Shown piece by piece: positions 10,393 to 21,444 of a DNA stretch of 64,000 nt. A program made the translations under genes and the position numbers. The notes under the pieces are model-generated. The model did not search any database, was not told the DNA's origin, and saw nothing but the letters and a program-made list of their open reading frames with translations. This stretch comes from Batillaria attramentaria (lineage: Eukaryota; Mollusca; Gastropoda; Batillariidae), in NCBI GenBank assembly GCA_018292915.2, contig JACVVK020000285.1, positions 290,001-354,000 of the forward strand, read 5' to 3'. The first letter of the stretch is position 1; the number at the start of each line of letters is the position of its first letter.

Positions 10393-13300
10393 TCAAAACT
10401 TATCAAGAAACTTTTGAATGCAAACAGCAAGTGTCTTCAGCAGTTCGTCGTGACAAGGATTTTCCTGCGATTGGGTGACGTTCGGAAGCTTTTCCACCAA
10501 CTCGTTCATGGTGTCGCTGACCCGCAACAATACGTCCCGCGCAGCAGCTTGAACTTCCCAATGGGTTTGCTCTGTACAGTGCGTGTTCACGGTATGAAGG
10601 AAGATATTGCACATGGTGAAAGCTTTATGCCAAACGAGCAACTCCTTGCAAAGTCCGTCAATGGCTTCAAACCTTTGCTGTGACTGCTGGAGGAGAGACT
10701 GTCCGTCAGACGACGAGGGAACTTGCGATGTGGTCACCAGCTCATTCATCTTTGCAAGGATACCTACGCACAACATATGCATGCATAAAAGTCCATATTA
10801 AGTCTCTGCAATGACAGATATTTGATTGGTCCAAACATGCAAGCCACATCATAATAACTACAACAATAATAATAATACACAAGAAGAAGAAGAAAAAAAG
10901 AAGAACAACAACAACAACATAACATTCTTGTATAGCGCAGTGTCCCCACAAAGTGGGAAATGATATTTTTGGAAACGGACTGAAGCCTGCAAGAAACAAC
11001 AACAGAAAAAAAATTGTCGAAAGGGTGTTTATTTTGGGAGGTTAATCATGAAATAAATACTAGCTAGGTAGGCCAAGAAAGTGAAAGCATTCGCTCAGTC
11101 CTGTTATCCTTTCAATTCTCAATGGTAGACAGCCTGATACCGACGATGTTCTGGTAACGCTGCTGGTGCCCGTGATGAACTAATATGAAAGTGTACGTCA
11201 CTGACCATCTATACTCACCTTTGTATTCGTCCTCCACTTCAGAGCATGCGCGGACGAGATCTCCTAGCACTTCCTTCACGTCAGGGCTCACCGATTCAAG
11301 CATATCAGCGAGTGTTTCTGCAGTAGGATTGGTTGTCTCCACATACTGGTGCAGTTCATCGAGGTCACCGTCCTGCAAAACTAATTGATCCAGATCTATT
11401 TCCAAAGGGTTGTCCGGGTCTCCTTCTCCCTGACTCTCCGTGGAATCCGATTTTGGCGAGGCGTTTTCAGAAGGACCCGATGTTCCCAAGTCTCGGTCAC
11501 TATCTCTAACGCCTTCTTCTTCATCTGGCTTCGAATCATGAGGGCTGTCACCTGTGACATTTCCTGCGACACCCGCAGACCAGCCACTCTTGCATGTTGT
11601 TACCTGCTCCTCAGTAACTGAGGTCGTTTCATCGTCACGGATGTCGCTTGCTTCTTCTTGACGGCTCGGTGAGGTCTCAGTTTTACAGTACTGTTCGTTT
11701 TCTTTCGACTGCATGCCGTTGAAAGATAACCGTCTCGACTCGTGTGCTCTAGGCTGTGTTCGGCCGAAAAGACCTTCACTAACAGCATCCACGATTGACA
11801 CACGTTTTTTTGACGATGGGCGGATTGAAATATGTTTACTCTTCTGTCCTGAGGCAGCATCGTCTTCTGCAAAAGCTTTCTTCATCCTTGTTCCCGACCA
11901 AGTCTGAATGTCTTGCAAGGGGCTTTTTCCCTCCCGATGTTGACTCGATACCGATCGCATGTTTCTGGCGGATGGGCTTTCCACCGGTTCTTTTAGGACA
12001 GTGTTTTCACTTACTGTTGATAAAGTGTCAGAGAGATCGTCTATGCTGGATGACGACCCTGGAAACAAGGAACGCACTGAGGGTCTGCTTGATGAGAGCG
12101 AAGACCGCCGGGACGACAGGGTCGAGAAGAAACTTGAGAGCTGAAAATAAGTAACACCCCAATATACAATACAATGCAATACTACACAGCACAATAGAAC
12201 TTTATTGCCTGCTTCTGCAGAAATTTGCATTCACACAGTACAATAGAACTTTATTGCCTGCTTCTGCAGAAATTTGCATTCACACAGTACAATAAAACTT
12301 TATTGCCTGCTTCTGCAGAAATTTGCATTCACACAGTACAATAACTTTATTGCCTGCTTCTGCAGAAATTTGCATTCACACAGTACAATAAAACTTTATT
12401 GCCTGCTTCTGCAGAAATTTGCATTCACACAGTACAATAAAACTTTATTGCCTGCTTCTGCAGAAATTTGCATTCACACAGTACAATAAACTTTATTGCC
12501 TGCTTCTGCAGAAATTTGCATTCACACAGTACAATAAACTTTATTGCCTGCTTCTGCAGAAATTTGCATTCACACAGTACAATAGAACTTTATTGCCTGC
12601 TTCTGCAGAAATTTGCATTCACACAGTACAAGAAAACTTTATTGCTGCTTCTGCAGAAATTTGCATTCACACACAGTACAAGAAAACTTTATTGCCTGCT
12701 TCTGCAGAAATTTGCATTCACACAGCACAATAGAACTTTATTGCCTGCTTCTGCAGAAATTTGCATTCACACAGCACAATAGAACTTTATTGCCTGCTTC
12801 TGCAGAAATTTGCATTCACACAGTACAATAGAACTTTATTGCCTGCTTCTGCAGAAATTTGCATTCACACAGTACAATAAAACTTTATTGCCTGCTTCTG
12901 CAGAAATTTGCATTCACACAGTACAATAAACTTTATTGCCTGCTTCTGCAGAAATTTGCATTCACACAGTACAATAGAACTTTATTGCCTGCTTCTGCAG
13001 AAATTTGCATTCACACAGTACAATAGAACTTTATTGCCTGCTTCTGCAGAAATTTGCATTCACACAGTACAATAGAACTTTATTGCCTGCTTCTGCAGAA
13101 ATTTGCATTCACACAGTACAAGAAAACTTTATTGCCTGCTTCTGCAGAAATTTGCATTCACACAGTACAGAAAACTTTATTGCCTGCTTCTGCAGAAATT
13201 TGCATTCACACAGTACAAGAAAACTTTATTGCCTGCTTCTGCAGAAATTTGCATTCACACAGTACAAGAAAACTTTATTGCCTGCTTCTGCAGAAATTTG

Positions 13301-14011
13301 CATTCACACAGCACAATAGAACTTTATTGCCTGCTTCTGCAGAAATTTGCATTCACACAGTACAAGAAAACTTTATTGCCTGCTTCTGCAGAAATTTGCA
13401 TTCACACAGTACAATAAAACTTTATTGCCTGCTTCTGCAGAAATTTGCATTCACACAGTACAAGAAAACTTTATTGCCTGCTTCTGCAGAAATTTGCATT
13501 CACACAGTACAAGAAAACTTTATTGCCTGCTTCTGCAGAAATTTGCATTCACACAGCACAATAGAACTTTATTGCCTGCTTCTGCAGAAATTTGCATTCA
13601 CACAGCACAATAGAACTTTATTGCCTGCTTCTGCAGAAATTTGCATTCACACAGTACAATAAAACTTTATTGCCTACTTCTGCAGAAATTTGCATTCACA
13701 CAGTACAATAAAACTTTATTGCCTGCTTCTGCAGAAATTTGCATTCACACAGTACAATAAAACTTTATTGCCTGCTTCTGCAGAAATTTGCATTCACACA
13801 GTACAATAAAACTTTATTGCCTGCTTCTGCAGAAATTTGCATTCAGGCTCGCCAGTAAAACAAAACGCTTGCTTAAAACTGACTAAATCCAACTTTCTTC
13901 ATACCTCAGCTATGATTTCATCAAAGCAAATAATGTGAGTTAAAGAATGTGTACATGTATATGTACACAAAGAATATATACACTGTTTCCCCCCCCCCTC
14001 TCTCTCTCTCT

Positions 14012-14052
<41 letters not shown>

Positions 14053-14997
14053 CCCTCTCTCTCTCTCGCTCTCTCTCAGTAGACGTCTTAATAATCTGTA
14101 CCTGTACGTATCAAAATTCATAACTCCATGTCGGTACAAGAACCCAGCCAGATAGCTTGATGCAGGTAAATATCGATAAAGGTCTGTGGCTTAATACTGT
14201 GCTTCCACTGAAAGAACATGTACGCCCCAAAAGCTTTATAAAGTTACCATCAGTACACACTTATTTAGGTGACATTTGCGATGAGATAATGAAATTGGCT
14301 CCTAGTACTAATACAAGAGAAATTTGCTTGTCCTAGAAAATATACAAAGGACAGAATCCAAGCATCACCACTCACACATCCACTATTCAAAAGAATAAAA
14401 AAAATAAACAAGCTGTACAGGCATAGATACTTCAAAAGAGAATAAAAATGCGACATGGTTATCGTGCTGTGTTATCTATTCTGCGTAACAGCCTGGTATT
14501 GTCTGACAAGATGCAACTGGCCTCAAACACGCACTCACAGTTTTCTCTTTTGTTTTGTTTTGTTTGTGTTTGTTTTGTTTTGTTTTGATTTGTTTTTTGT
14601 CTGTTTTTTGTTTTTTCTTTGTTGTTTCCACCCCCCCCCCCCCCATTTACCTCTGTGGGTGTGAGACTTCCACGCTTTGGCTCAGCCGGAAAGCATCGAC
14701 AGGGAAATCCTTGGGTAATGAGGTCAACAAGGTCATCGGGCACGTGCAGGCTATGGTCAGAAAGCATCCTCTTCATTTCTGGTCTGTAACGTTGTGCGTC
14801 TGGCCGTGAAATTCTTGCAAAAGCATCCAGTGTGTCATTCCATTGCTGATCGTCACAGTATTTGTCTTTTGTCAGGTTGCTGCACAAAAATGCATACAGT
14901 GTGAAAAAAAAAATCAAGCCTTCCCCCCCCCCCCTACCCTTTTCGCTACATACACACTCACACTGTCACACACACGCACGATTTTTACTTGTTGATC

Positions 14998-15040
<43 letters not shown>

Positions 15041-15287
15041 GGAGCCGGGGTGGTCGAATGGTAGAGCTTTGGACTTCTAATGCTCGGGTCATGAGTTCGT
15101 ATCCCGGCTGGGGCCAAATATTTGTGCTGGCTTTTTCATCGTTGCCCCGTCTTTGATATCACCCGATGTGGTGGAAAAGGACGTTAAACCCCCAAACACC
15201 CACCCTCTCTCTCTCTCTCTCTCAAGATGTAAGACAGGTCTGCGTACCTAATCTTTTATCCTTGTAAAATAAAGTTTCGTTCGTTCG

Positions 15288-15320
<33 letters not shown>

Positions 15321-18127
15321 CCCCCCCCTCTCTCTCTCTCTCTTAGTAGACGTCTTAATAATCTGTACCTGTACGTATCAAAATTCATCACTCCATGTCG
15401 GTACAAGAACCCAGCCACTTCTGACATCCGGAGGCGACGACGTAGCGCGCAACGCAGACAGTGTGGGTTTTCTTCCTTCTCGTCCGGCCCACTCACCTTG
15501 TGGACAACCTCTGACTTTGACCTGTACATGAATTGTCGTTTCCAGAACTCCGCCGGTATAATGAACCCGGCTTTTTCGCAAAGCACTGGGAGCGCATCTC
15601 TGACGAAGACTTCATGGCTGATTTTGCACAGAATTTTCCAAAGGTGCCTGAAAATCAATACATTGCATTTTGACGGAACATACCTTTCGTGGCAAGTGTA
15701 TGGTAGATATTCATATATTGCATAGCCATCGGTAGATATTCAGCCTGTCCGCTTGCCAAAACAAGTGCCTTACTGCGTTTCTGCCATCAGACGTTAAGTA
15801 TACTGCATAATAAGTGTGATGTGGATAGATCTAGCACTACAGCCATTTCAAAAATAAGTGAAGGAAAATTTAGAAAATGAAGGGTGGGGTGGTGGTGTTT
15901 AGGGGTACGGGTTTAAACGTCCTTTTCTACCACATAGAGTGATATCGAAGACGGGCAACAATGAAAAAAGCCAGCGCAAATAGAAAATGAATGCGAAAGT
16001 CAGTGAAGATGCAATGATGATAATTAAATGCGTCCATTTTTAACAGGAGAGAAAAACAATTGTCACAGCGATTCAAACCTAGCACGCTCTCGTCGATTGC
16101 CGCGGTTCCTGGGATCGAGGGATTCGTTGTCGATGTCATTGATGACGTTGCGAGCGATCAGAGCGTCCAGTAGCCAGACTCGTGAATCTCCACTTTGGAG
16201 ACAAACGGCTCCAGTATCGCCTTCATCAGTTTCTCCACATCGTTCTTGGACTCTACAAATTCATGGCGGAAATCCAGGTGTGAACACTGACGTCTATTGC
16301 CAAACAAATTACAGTTTTCCCGACCAAATCTCCAAACCAGACCATACGGGGCCAGGCTAAACTAAGTTAAGTAATGGATCTAGGTCTGTAGGTAAGCCAG
16401 AACACAGGGCCCGATTGTAAAAGTCGAGGTTAATTTAACCCACCACTACGGGCCCAACCCAGACTAGGACAAAAGAAACCAGAAAACAGAATTATATTTA
16501 AAGAAAAAAAAAAAAAAAGGAGGCGAAGAAAGGAAGAAATAAATCCTTCTATAACGGTTTAGGCATCTTGCTGGAATGGGCCCGCTTCCTGATTTAAAAC
16601 AAAAAAAAAAAACAACAGAAAATTTATTCCTAGAGCTAGTTTAGTTCGATTTTAGACTCTAACATGCGGAGCCAGCAAACCAACAAAAAGGAAATGGGAC
16701 AACCGGGACAGAACAGGGTGAATGAGTGCTTAAGGGTTCATCCTCCTTTTCCCACCATGTAAGGGTGATACCGAAGACGGGGCAACGAGGAAAACGCCAA
16801 CACCATTTTTTTTTTTTTTTTGCTCCCAGTCAGGATTGGAATTCACGACCCGAACATTGAAAGTCCACTGTTCTACCGCGTGCCTTTCCCAGCTCCCCCA
16901 GACCAGACCAGAAAAATTACACGAAACAAAAGGACAAAACACCCCCCCCAAAAAAAAAAAAAAAAAAAAAAAACTCAGGGATTTGCTCCCATCTCCGCCG
17001 CCCCCCCCCCCCTTTTGTCGTGTCACATTATGGTTTTAGCGTTTATATGTACAGATATTTCAGTCCGTTAATAACCAGACAAACAACAACAACAACAATC
17101 CAACTTGCACATGTATGCGTTGCAAGGCCCTAATTTTTTATGTTGTGATTTTCACTGTGTTCCAGTTGAATGGAGCTAAAGAAACATAATTTTATGAAGT
17201 ATATATTTCGTAATGGGGCCATGATCAAATTTTTCTTGGTTATGAAAGAATCCCTATGATTATGCCTATAACTGACAACTGGGCCCGTATGTAGAACTCG
17301 GGCCTAACCTAGACTAGGACAAAAGAAACCCCAATACAAATTTAAATAAAACAGGAAGTGGAGAGAGAAAGACAAAAATCCTGTAACGGCATAAGCACCT
17401 TGCTGAATGGGCCCGCTTCCTGATTTACAGAACAACAGAAAATGTAATCCTAGAGCTAGCTTAGTTCGAAGTTAGACTCTTACCCAGGGCTAAACTCCCT
17501 AACCCCGACTTTTACATGCGGACCCTGAGCTTTTCTTGGCGTAAAAGAAACTGTCAAATAGTAATGACTTGGCCAAAGCACACCTACGGATTATGCATAC
17601 CCTTGAAAACTGAGCAATTCTTCAGTAGAAGTCCATAAAGACTTTTAGAGACGTCGAAAGCAAACCAAGAGATCATAATTATGTCAATACTGCGTGACAG
17701 CGGGCTGGTTTCCATTATGAGCGGGGTCTGTGTTTTGAGACCGTTTCCAAAACAGGTCCTGGGCCCGCATGTGAAAGTCGGGGTTAGGGAGTTTAGCCCC
17801 GGGTTAGAGTCTAGCCTCGAACTAAACTAACTGTTGTTGTTTTGTTTTAAATCAGGAAGCGGGTCCATTCCAGCAAGGTGTCTGTGCCGTTATAGAAGGA
17901 TTTTTCTCCGCTTCCTTTTTTAATTTAATTTTGTTTCGTCCTAGTCTGGGTTAGGTCCGTAGACGTGGGTTAAATTAACCTCGGGTTTTACATACGGGCC
18001 CTGGAGTGATTGTCCAGACACTAAAGGTGCCGCATGAGTGGGTTCTGTTCGGTTTCCGCGCAAATGAACACAAACAAAAGTCAGCTGTGCAAGTTTATTG
18101 ATCTACTTTTGACCGCAACTGTTCACT

Positions 18128-18171
<44 letters not shown>

Positions 18172-18383
18172 GGAGTCGGGATAGCCGAATGGTAGAGCGT
18201 TGGACTTGCAATGCTCGGGTCGTGAGTTCGAATCCCGGCTGGGGCCAAATATTTGTGCTGGTCTTTTTCTCGTTGCCCCGTTTTTGATATCACCCATGCG
18301 TGGTGGAAAAGGACGTTAAACTCCTAAACACCCACCCTCTCTCTCTCTCTCTCTCTCTCAGACACACACACACACAACACACA

Positions 18384-18414
<31 letters not shown>

Positions 18415-18461
18415 CGCAGAGACTCACCGATTGGGATCAGAGAGAGAGAGAGAGAGAGAGA

Positions 18462-18527
<66 letters not shown>

Positions 18528-18569
18528 GCGCGCAGAGACTCACCGATTGGGATCAGAGAGAGAGAGAGA

Positions 18570-18640
<71 letters not shown>

Positions 18641-18749
18641 CGATTGGGATCAAATCCCGATGATCTCTAGAAGCACTGTCCGGTGTGGTAGTTACAGCAC
18701 GTGCTGAATTCTCCGTCGGTAAGGTAAATGACTTGGCACGACGAAACAT
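10393..18749 (-). CDS. Gene A: CARD-like long-linker protein, one-base deletion in the CARD exon
   Basis: Exons on the minus strand: 18749-18641, 16252-16079, 15647-15369, 14879-14651, 12140-11219, 10763-10393 (stop TGA). Intron phases are 1,2,2,0,1, as in B and C. The leader ends in RDHRDLIPI. The CARD-like fold is split over exons 2 and 3 (helix phrase [10 protein letters not shown], then [15 protein letters not shown]). Exon 3 has the CLRC pair followed by [16 protein letters not shown]; exon 4 ends in GFPCRC. Exon 5 (307 codons) is a Ser/Asp/Glu-rich linker with a [16 protein letters not shown] motif and a conserved DLDELHQYV segment near its end. Exon 6 carries the C-terminal block ending in IQKFLDKF. 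Exon 2 is 174 bp against 175 bp in B and C, and the frame breaks at about 16173. Without that deletion the product would be near 694 residues. A weak donor (GTTTGA) follows exon 2. It may be a young pseudogene, a null allele or an assembly error. Confidence 0.72.
11219..12140 (-). CDS. Gene A exon 5 (long linker exon)
   Basis: It is bounded by a TTATTTTCAG acceptor and a G|GTGAGT donor, phases 0 and 1. It encodes a low-complexity Ser/Thr/acidic chain. An early [16 protein letters not shown] stretch gives possible phosphorylation sites, and a basic [16 protein letters not shown] motif has counterparts in gene B (RARRSILTSVCDGLF) and gene C (TKLVTAILRELLG). The last 60 residues are helical and conserved. 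Confidence 0.8.
12190..13845. repeat. 49-bp minisatellite, about 34 units, in intron 4 of gene A
   Basis: The unit is nearly invariant and includes ACTTTATTGCCTGC, TTCTGCAGAA, ATTTGCAT and TCACACAGTA. Variants differ mainly in the short A-rich junction (AATAGA, AATAAA, AAGAAA, AATAA). Read in the gene's direction, each unit holds AATAAA, the octamer ATGCAAAT and TTTCTGCAG, which resembles a 3' splice site. The array ends about 50 bp upstream of the real exon 5 acceptor. Confidence 0.95.
13990..14152. repeat. Duplicated exon 3 fragment with (CT)n tract
   Basis: Bases 14085-14152 repeat the 3' end of exon 3 of gene A and its donor (compare 15350-15417), with a neighbouring CT/C-rich tract copied as well. 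The copy lies in intron 4 and is too short to be a complete exon. Confidence 0.8.
15039..15210 (+). mobile_element. SINE family 1 inserted in a (CT)n tract
   Basis: It has a complete head (GGTCGAATGGTAGAGC; CATGAGTTCGTATCCC), body and CACCCACC tail. It is flanked on both sides by CT repeats, which act as the target duplication. Confidence 0.85.
15295..15344. repeat. (CT)n / C-run tract beside an exon donor
   Basis: It lies about 25 bp past the exon 3 donor of gene A. Confidence 0.9.
15880..15980 (-). mobile_element. SINE family 1, truncated
   Basis: Reverse body only: ACGTCCTTTTCTACCAC, GTGATATCGAAGACGGG and AAAAAAGCCAGCGCAAAT. No tRNA head. Confidence 0.7.
16173..16176 (-). pseudogene. One-base deletion (frameshift) in gene A exon 2
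   Basis: Reading ...VEIHESG then [11 protein letters not shown] requires a frame change here. The aligned exons of B and C are both exactly 175 bp and in frame, while this one is 174 bp. The residues on both sides remain well conserved, so the lesion is recent or is a sequencing error. Confidence 0.7.
16408..16680 (-). mobile_element. CAGGGCCCG-family MITE
   Basis: It starts with CAGGGCCCG and TTGTAAAAGTCGAGGTTAA. The interior has CCCAGACTAGGACAAAAG, GGGCCCGCTTCCTGATTT and CTAGAGCTAGTTTAGTTCG. The far terminus is decayed. Confidence 0.65.
16728..16905 (-). mobile_element. SINE family 1, diverged
   Basis: It is reversed, with degraded boxes (GGATTGGAATTCACGACC; TTCTACCGCGTGCC) and a T run inserted in the body. 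Confidence 0.7.
17281..17528 (-). mobile_element. CAGGGCCCG-family MITE
   Basis: The termini GGGCCCGTATGTAGAACTCG and CGACTTTTACATGCGGACCC are inverted relative to each other. The interior matches the copy at 17760-18001 in reverse. Confidence 0.7.
17760..18001 (+). mobile_element. CAGGGCCCG-family MITE, complete
   Basis: It runs from GGGCCCGCATGTGAAAGTCG to TTTTACATACGGGCCC and is about 240 bp long with no coding capacity. The inverted termini suggest a DNA-transposon derivative. No target duplication is evident. Confidence 0.75.
18170..18340 (+). mobile_element. SINE family 1 inserted in a (CT)n tract
   Basis: Head (AGCCGAATGGTAGAGC; GTGAGTTCGAATCCC), body and tail are complete. CT repeats flank both ends. 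Confidence 0.88.
18361..18637. repeat. Compound (CA)n/(GA)n array carrying two extra copies of the exon 1 donor
   Basis: Units of (GA)n(CA)n of about 100-115 bp are separated by the phrase GACTCACCGATTGGGATCA at 18421 and 18536. The phrase recurs once more at the true exon 1 boundary (18635). Confidence 0.9.
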
Positions 18750-18915
18750 TTTCTGGCACAGCAGACCCTTTACTCCAGATTGAATAAGGAAACTTCACGT
18801 GAACCCTGATGGACTTCTCGTACATACGCTTCTTCAGTGAAAGTTCTGATCTTCAGGTGCAGCCGCTTGTCTATTCAAAACACTGGTCAAATTTTGTGTC
18901 TTGGATTCGTCACAC
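18750..18915 (-). other. Probable 5' UTR part of gene A leader exon
   Basis: A TTTGCAG acceptor-like sequence precedes 18915 on the minus strand. This suggests that the exon with the gene A start codon continues upstream as untranslated sequence, preceded by at least one non-coding exon. Confidence 0.4.
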
Positions 18916-19319
18916 CTGCAAATAAATCGAGCACAGTGGACGTAAACTGACCGCCTCCCGATAACCTACATGCACAATTTAAACTGAATTCGAGTAGAAA
19001 CCCTGCGTTATGCGCTGAGCGACACACAGCTGTCTTACACCCACCAAAATGGCTGTGTAGTCGGGTTACATACCGCTTCACTTCTATAAACGCAATTAAA
19101 TATGGAAAGAAAAGAACGAAAGGAATGCGCGTCCCTCGCGAGACGACACCTATTCAGAGAGCCGTACGCATGGGCCGTAAAAGCAAAGCTGTAACCTGAC
19201 TCTATTTCATTATCAAGTCAACCAGGAAGTAGGCGCTGTAACTCCTCCTCTCAGTGTCCGCGTCAAGTCACTCGGCCCCAGACTGTCACCCACAGTACGT
19301 AAAACTTTCAATATATATA

Positions 19320-19361
19320 TTTGGATTCAACCAGCATATATATATGCTGGTTGAATCCAAA
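19320..19361. repeat. 42-bp perfect palindrome
   Basis: The two 21-bp arms beginning TTTGGATTCAACCAGC are exact reverse complements with no spacer, around an AT centre. Confidence 0.9.
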
Positions 19362-19439
19362 AAGCCCCCTAAGTCAGATGAACCGGACTACTCACTAATT
19401 AGATTGCAGACTAATCACAACCGCTTTTGAAGAAACTTA

Positions 19440-19640
19440 AACTGCCGCCAACTTGTTTCGTCTCAGACCGCAGTTTCGGCACTGCTCAACAAGTCAATAT
19501 TCACAATTCCGCCATAGTTGTCTACGCTGTCTCCTGCGTAAACAAATTATTTTTACGCAGACGACAGCGTAGAATACGTCAAGAGATATATCCAATATAG
19601 AGGCAAGCGGCTCAGATACTGCACGTTGTTAGGGCCGCTG
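19440..19640 (-). promoter_or_regulatory. Gene A upstream block, duplicated upstream of gene B (left part)
   Basis: It aligns with 37866-38010: cues include GCAGTTTC, CACTGCTCAACAAGT against CACTGATCCACAAGT, and ACGCTGTCTCCTGCGTAAAC against ACGCTATCTCCTGTGCAAAC. The gene B copy has a perfect donor CAG|GTAAGT at 37865. The gene A copy has lost it. Confidence 0.6.
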
Positions 19641-19903
19641 CTACACGTTGCCAGGATTGGTACTTGCAGGGCTGGCAACGCTGGCAACCCTAATTAAATC
19701 GCTGGCGGCCAGCTGGCAAATCCCCCTTGCCGGTGCTGGCGCAGGAGTAGAAAGCCGTTCTATTTTTCCTGGCAGCCAGCTAGCCACAGGCAGCCCGTAC
19801 AGCCAACTGACCAATCACTGCCCAAACCTTGCAACGCCGCAGGCTGCGTGTGCCGCGGAACACTTGCCCGCCAGCAGGCAGCCGAGTACGGCCACATGCA
19901 GAC

Positions 19904-20970
19904 GGGGTCGGCCCGCTATTGCGCGGGTCCGTTAGTGCGCGGGTCCGCTAGTGCGCGGGGCCGCTAGTGCGCGGGTCCGGGTCCGCTAGTGCGCGGGTCC
20001 GCTAGTGCGCGGGGCCGCTATTGCGCGGGGCCGCTAGTGCGCGGGGCCGCTATTGCGCGGGGCCGCTATTGCGCGGCCATATCATCTATAAGAAGCAATA
20101 CTTGCCAAGGTGACGGGGCCTACCGTGCACCCCCCCCCCCCCCCACCCCGGGAATGTACTACGATGGTGCCAGATGTCTTCCTAGGATGTCCTGATTGTA
20201 TTTCAAAAATGTTCCCAAGAATCCATAGGGATGCACCAGAATTACAGCCCTTAACTTAAAGGCGCGCTTTCACACTTACGACGACTTACGTGATATTCAC
20301 AACAGCTGGTCTAAATCATAAACAGATTCTTGTACTACTTAAATCAATTATTATGCCACTTGCCAATGGTTTATTATCATTTAAACAAACAGAAATGAAG
20401 TATATATCAAAATGCTTATCATATACGGTGATGGTCAATGTACGCGTAGTATTATGGACGACTTGCCGGTATTGGTAAAAATCTGACAAATGAGTGTTTT
20501 CATTGGTTGTACTTCTTTATAATAAAATACATCATAAACTCTTTATTAAATGGCCAAAGTAACATTTATACATGTATATAAATTTGAAATTTGTTTTGTA
20601 TCACTTTGGTGCTCGTGAGTCACGGCACATGATCTGAGATATTTTCCTCGAGCTACAAAAGTATATGACATACATTATGACAGATGAAAATAAGAGCAAT
20701 GTTTTGATCTTCGAAAATGTCAGGTTCATATCACATGAAAAATCTGCAGGAGTCCGTAAATGTGACATGTCAAACACAGTGTGTATAGTGCCTAATCACG
20801 AGCCAGAATATAGCATGTCTGAATTTGTCAACATACATTCATCAAGTGAATCACCCAGCCCATCCTACGCAAATATGAGTGATTTAATGCTTTAAAACTT
20901 CCACATTAGAAAAGCATGATCACAGGGCTTTCCTGTGCCCCCCCCCCCCCACCCATCAACCCATTGATCC

Positions 20971-21032
<62 letters not shown>

Positions 21033-21403
21033 CCTATAAATACGAGAAATTTCCATTTGAAAAAAAAAGGGTTTCACAAAAACAGTGGGTTCCTTGGAAA
21101 ATCGTCAATATTTTCCATATAATTATACTACTTCACATTTGCTTTGCATCACTACAAAGACAAAGACTGTTGAATAGACAATCTGCTTTTATTTCATTAA
21201 GGTAATTACATTGCAATCCTCGCGCATAAGGCAACAAAACAGAACAATCATAACCGAACATTTCATTCCCGCGCACTAGCGGCCCCGCGCACTAACGGCC
21301 CCGCGCACTAACGGACCCGCGCACTAGCGGACCCGCGCACTAACGGACCCGCGCACTAGCGGACCCGCGCAATAGCGGACCCGCGCAATAGCGGCCCAGC
21401 CCC
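19904..21403. mobile_element. 1,500-bp inverted-repeat (foldback-like) DNA element with 9-bp TSD
   Basis: CATGCAGAC is duplicated at 19895-19903 and 21404-21412. The ends are arrays of a 16-bp unit (CCCGCGCACTAGCGGA and relatives) in inverted orientation at about 19911-20085 and 21270-21395. The interior is AT-rich with a C run, (CA)n at 20970-21030 and a 76-codon ORF (20665-20895) that I do not recognise. There is no transposase, so it is non-autonomous. A 9-bp TSD and G-rich termini are compatible with Merlin- or Mutator-like elements. Confidence 0.8.
20970..21030. repeat. (CA)n microsatellite
   Basis: About 29 CA units inside the 1,500-bp element. Confidence 0.95.
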
Positions 21404-21444
21404 CATGCAGACTGGCAGTCGTGTAACCGTGCGCTGGGTCCTCG

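Noticed and set aside
12274..13662. Overlapping plus-strand ORFs up to 202 codons in the 49-bp array
   Set aside because: 49 is not a multiple of 3, so the array reads open in all frames. There is no start context or homology, and it lies in an intron of gene A.
12190..13845. CRISPR-like regular array
   Set aside because: There are no unique spacers; the whole unit repeats, and the host is eukaryotic.
18300..18707. Long ORFs of His-Thr or Cys-Val repeats
   Set aside because: They are translations of (AC)n and (GT)n microsatellites. The same applies at 5, 6.7, 22.8, 28, 37.5 and 49 kb.
20665..20895. 76-codon ORF as a gene
   Set aside because: It lies inside the 1,500-bp repeat element, has no recognised motif and no splice context.
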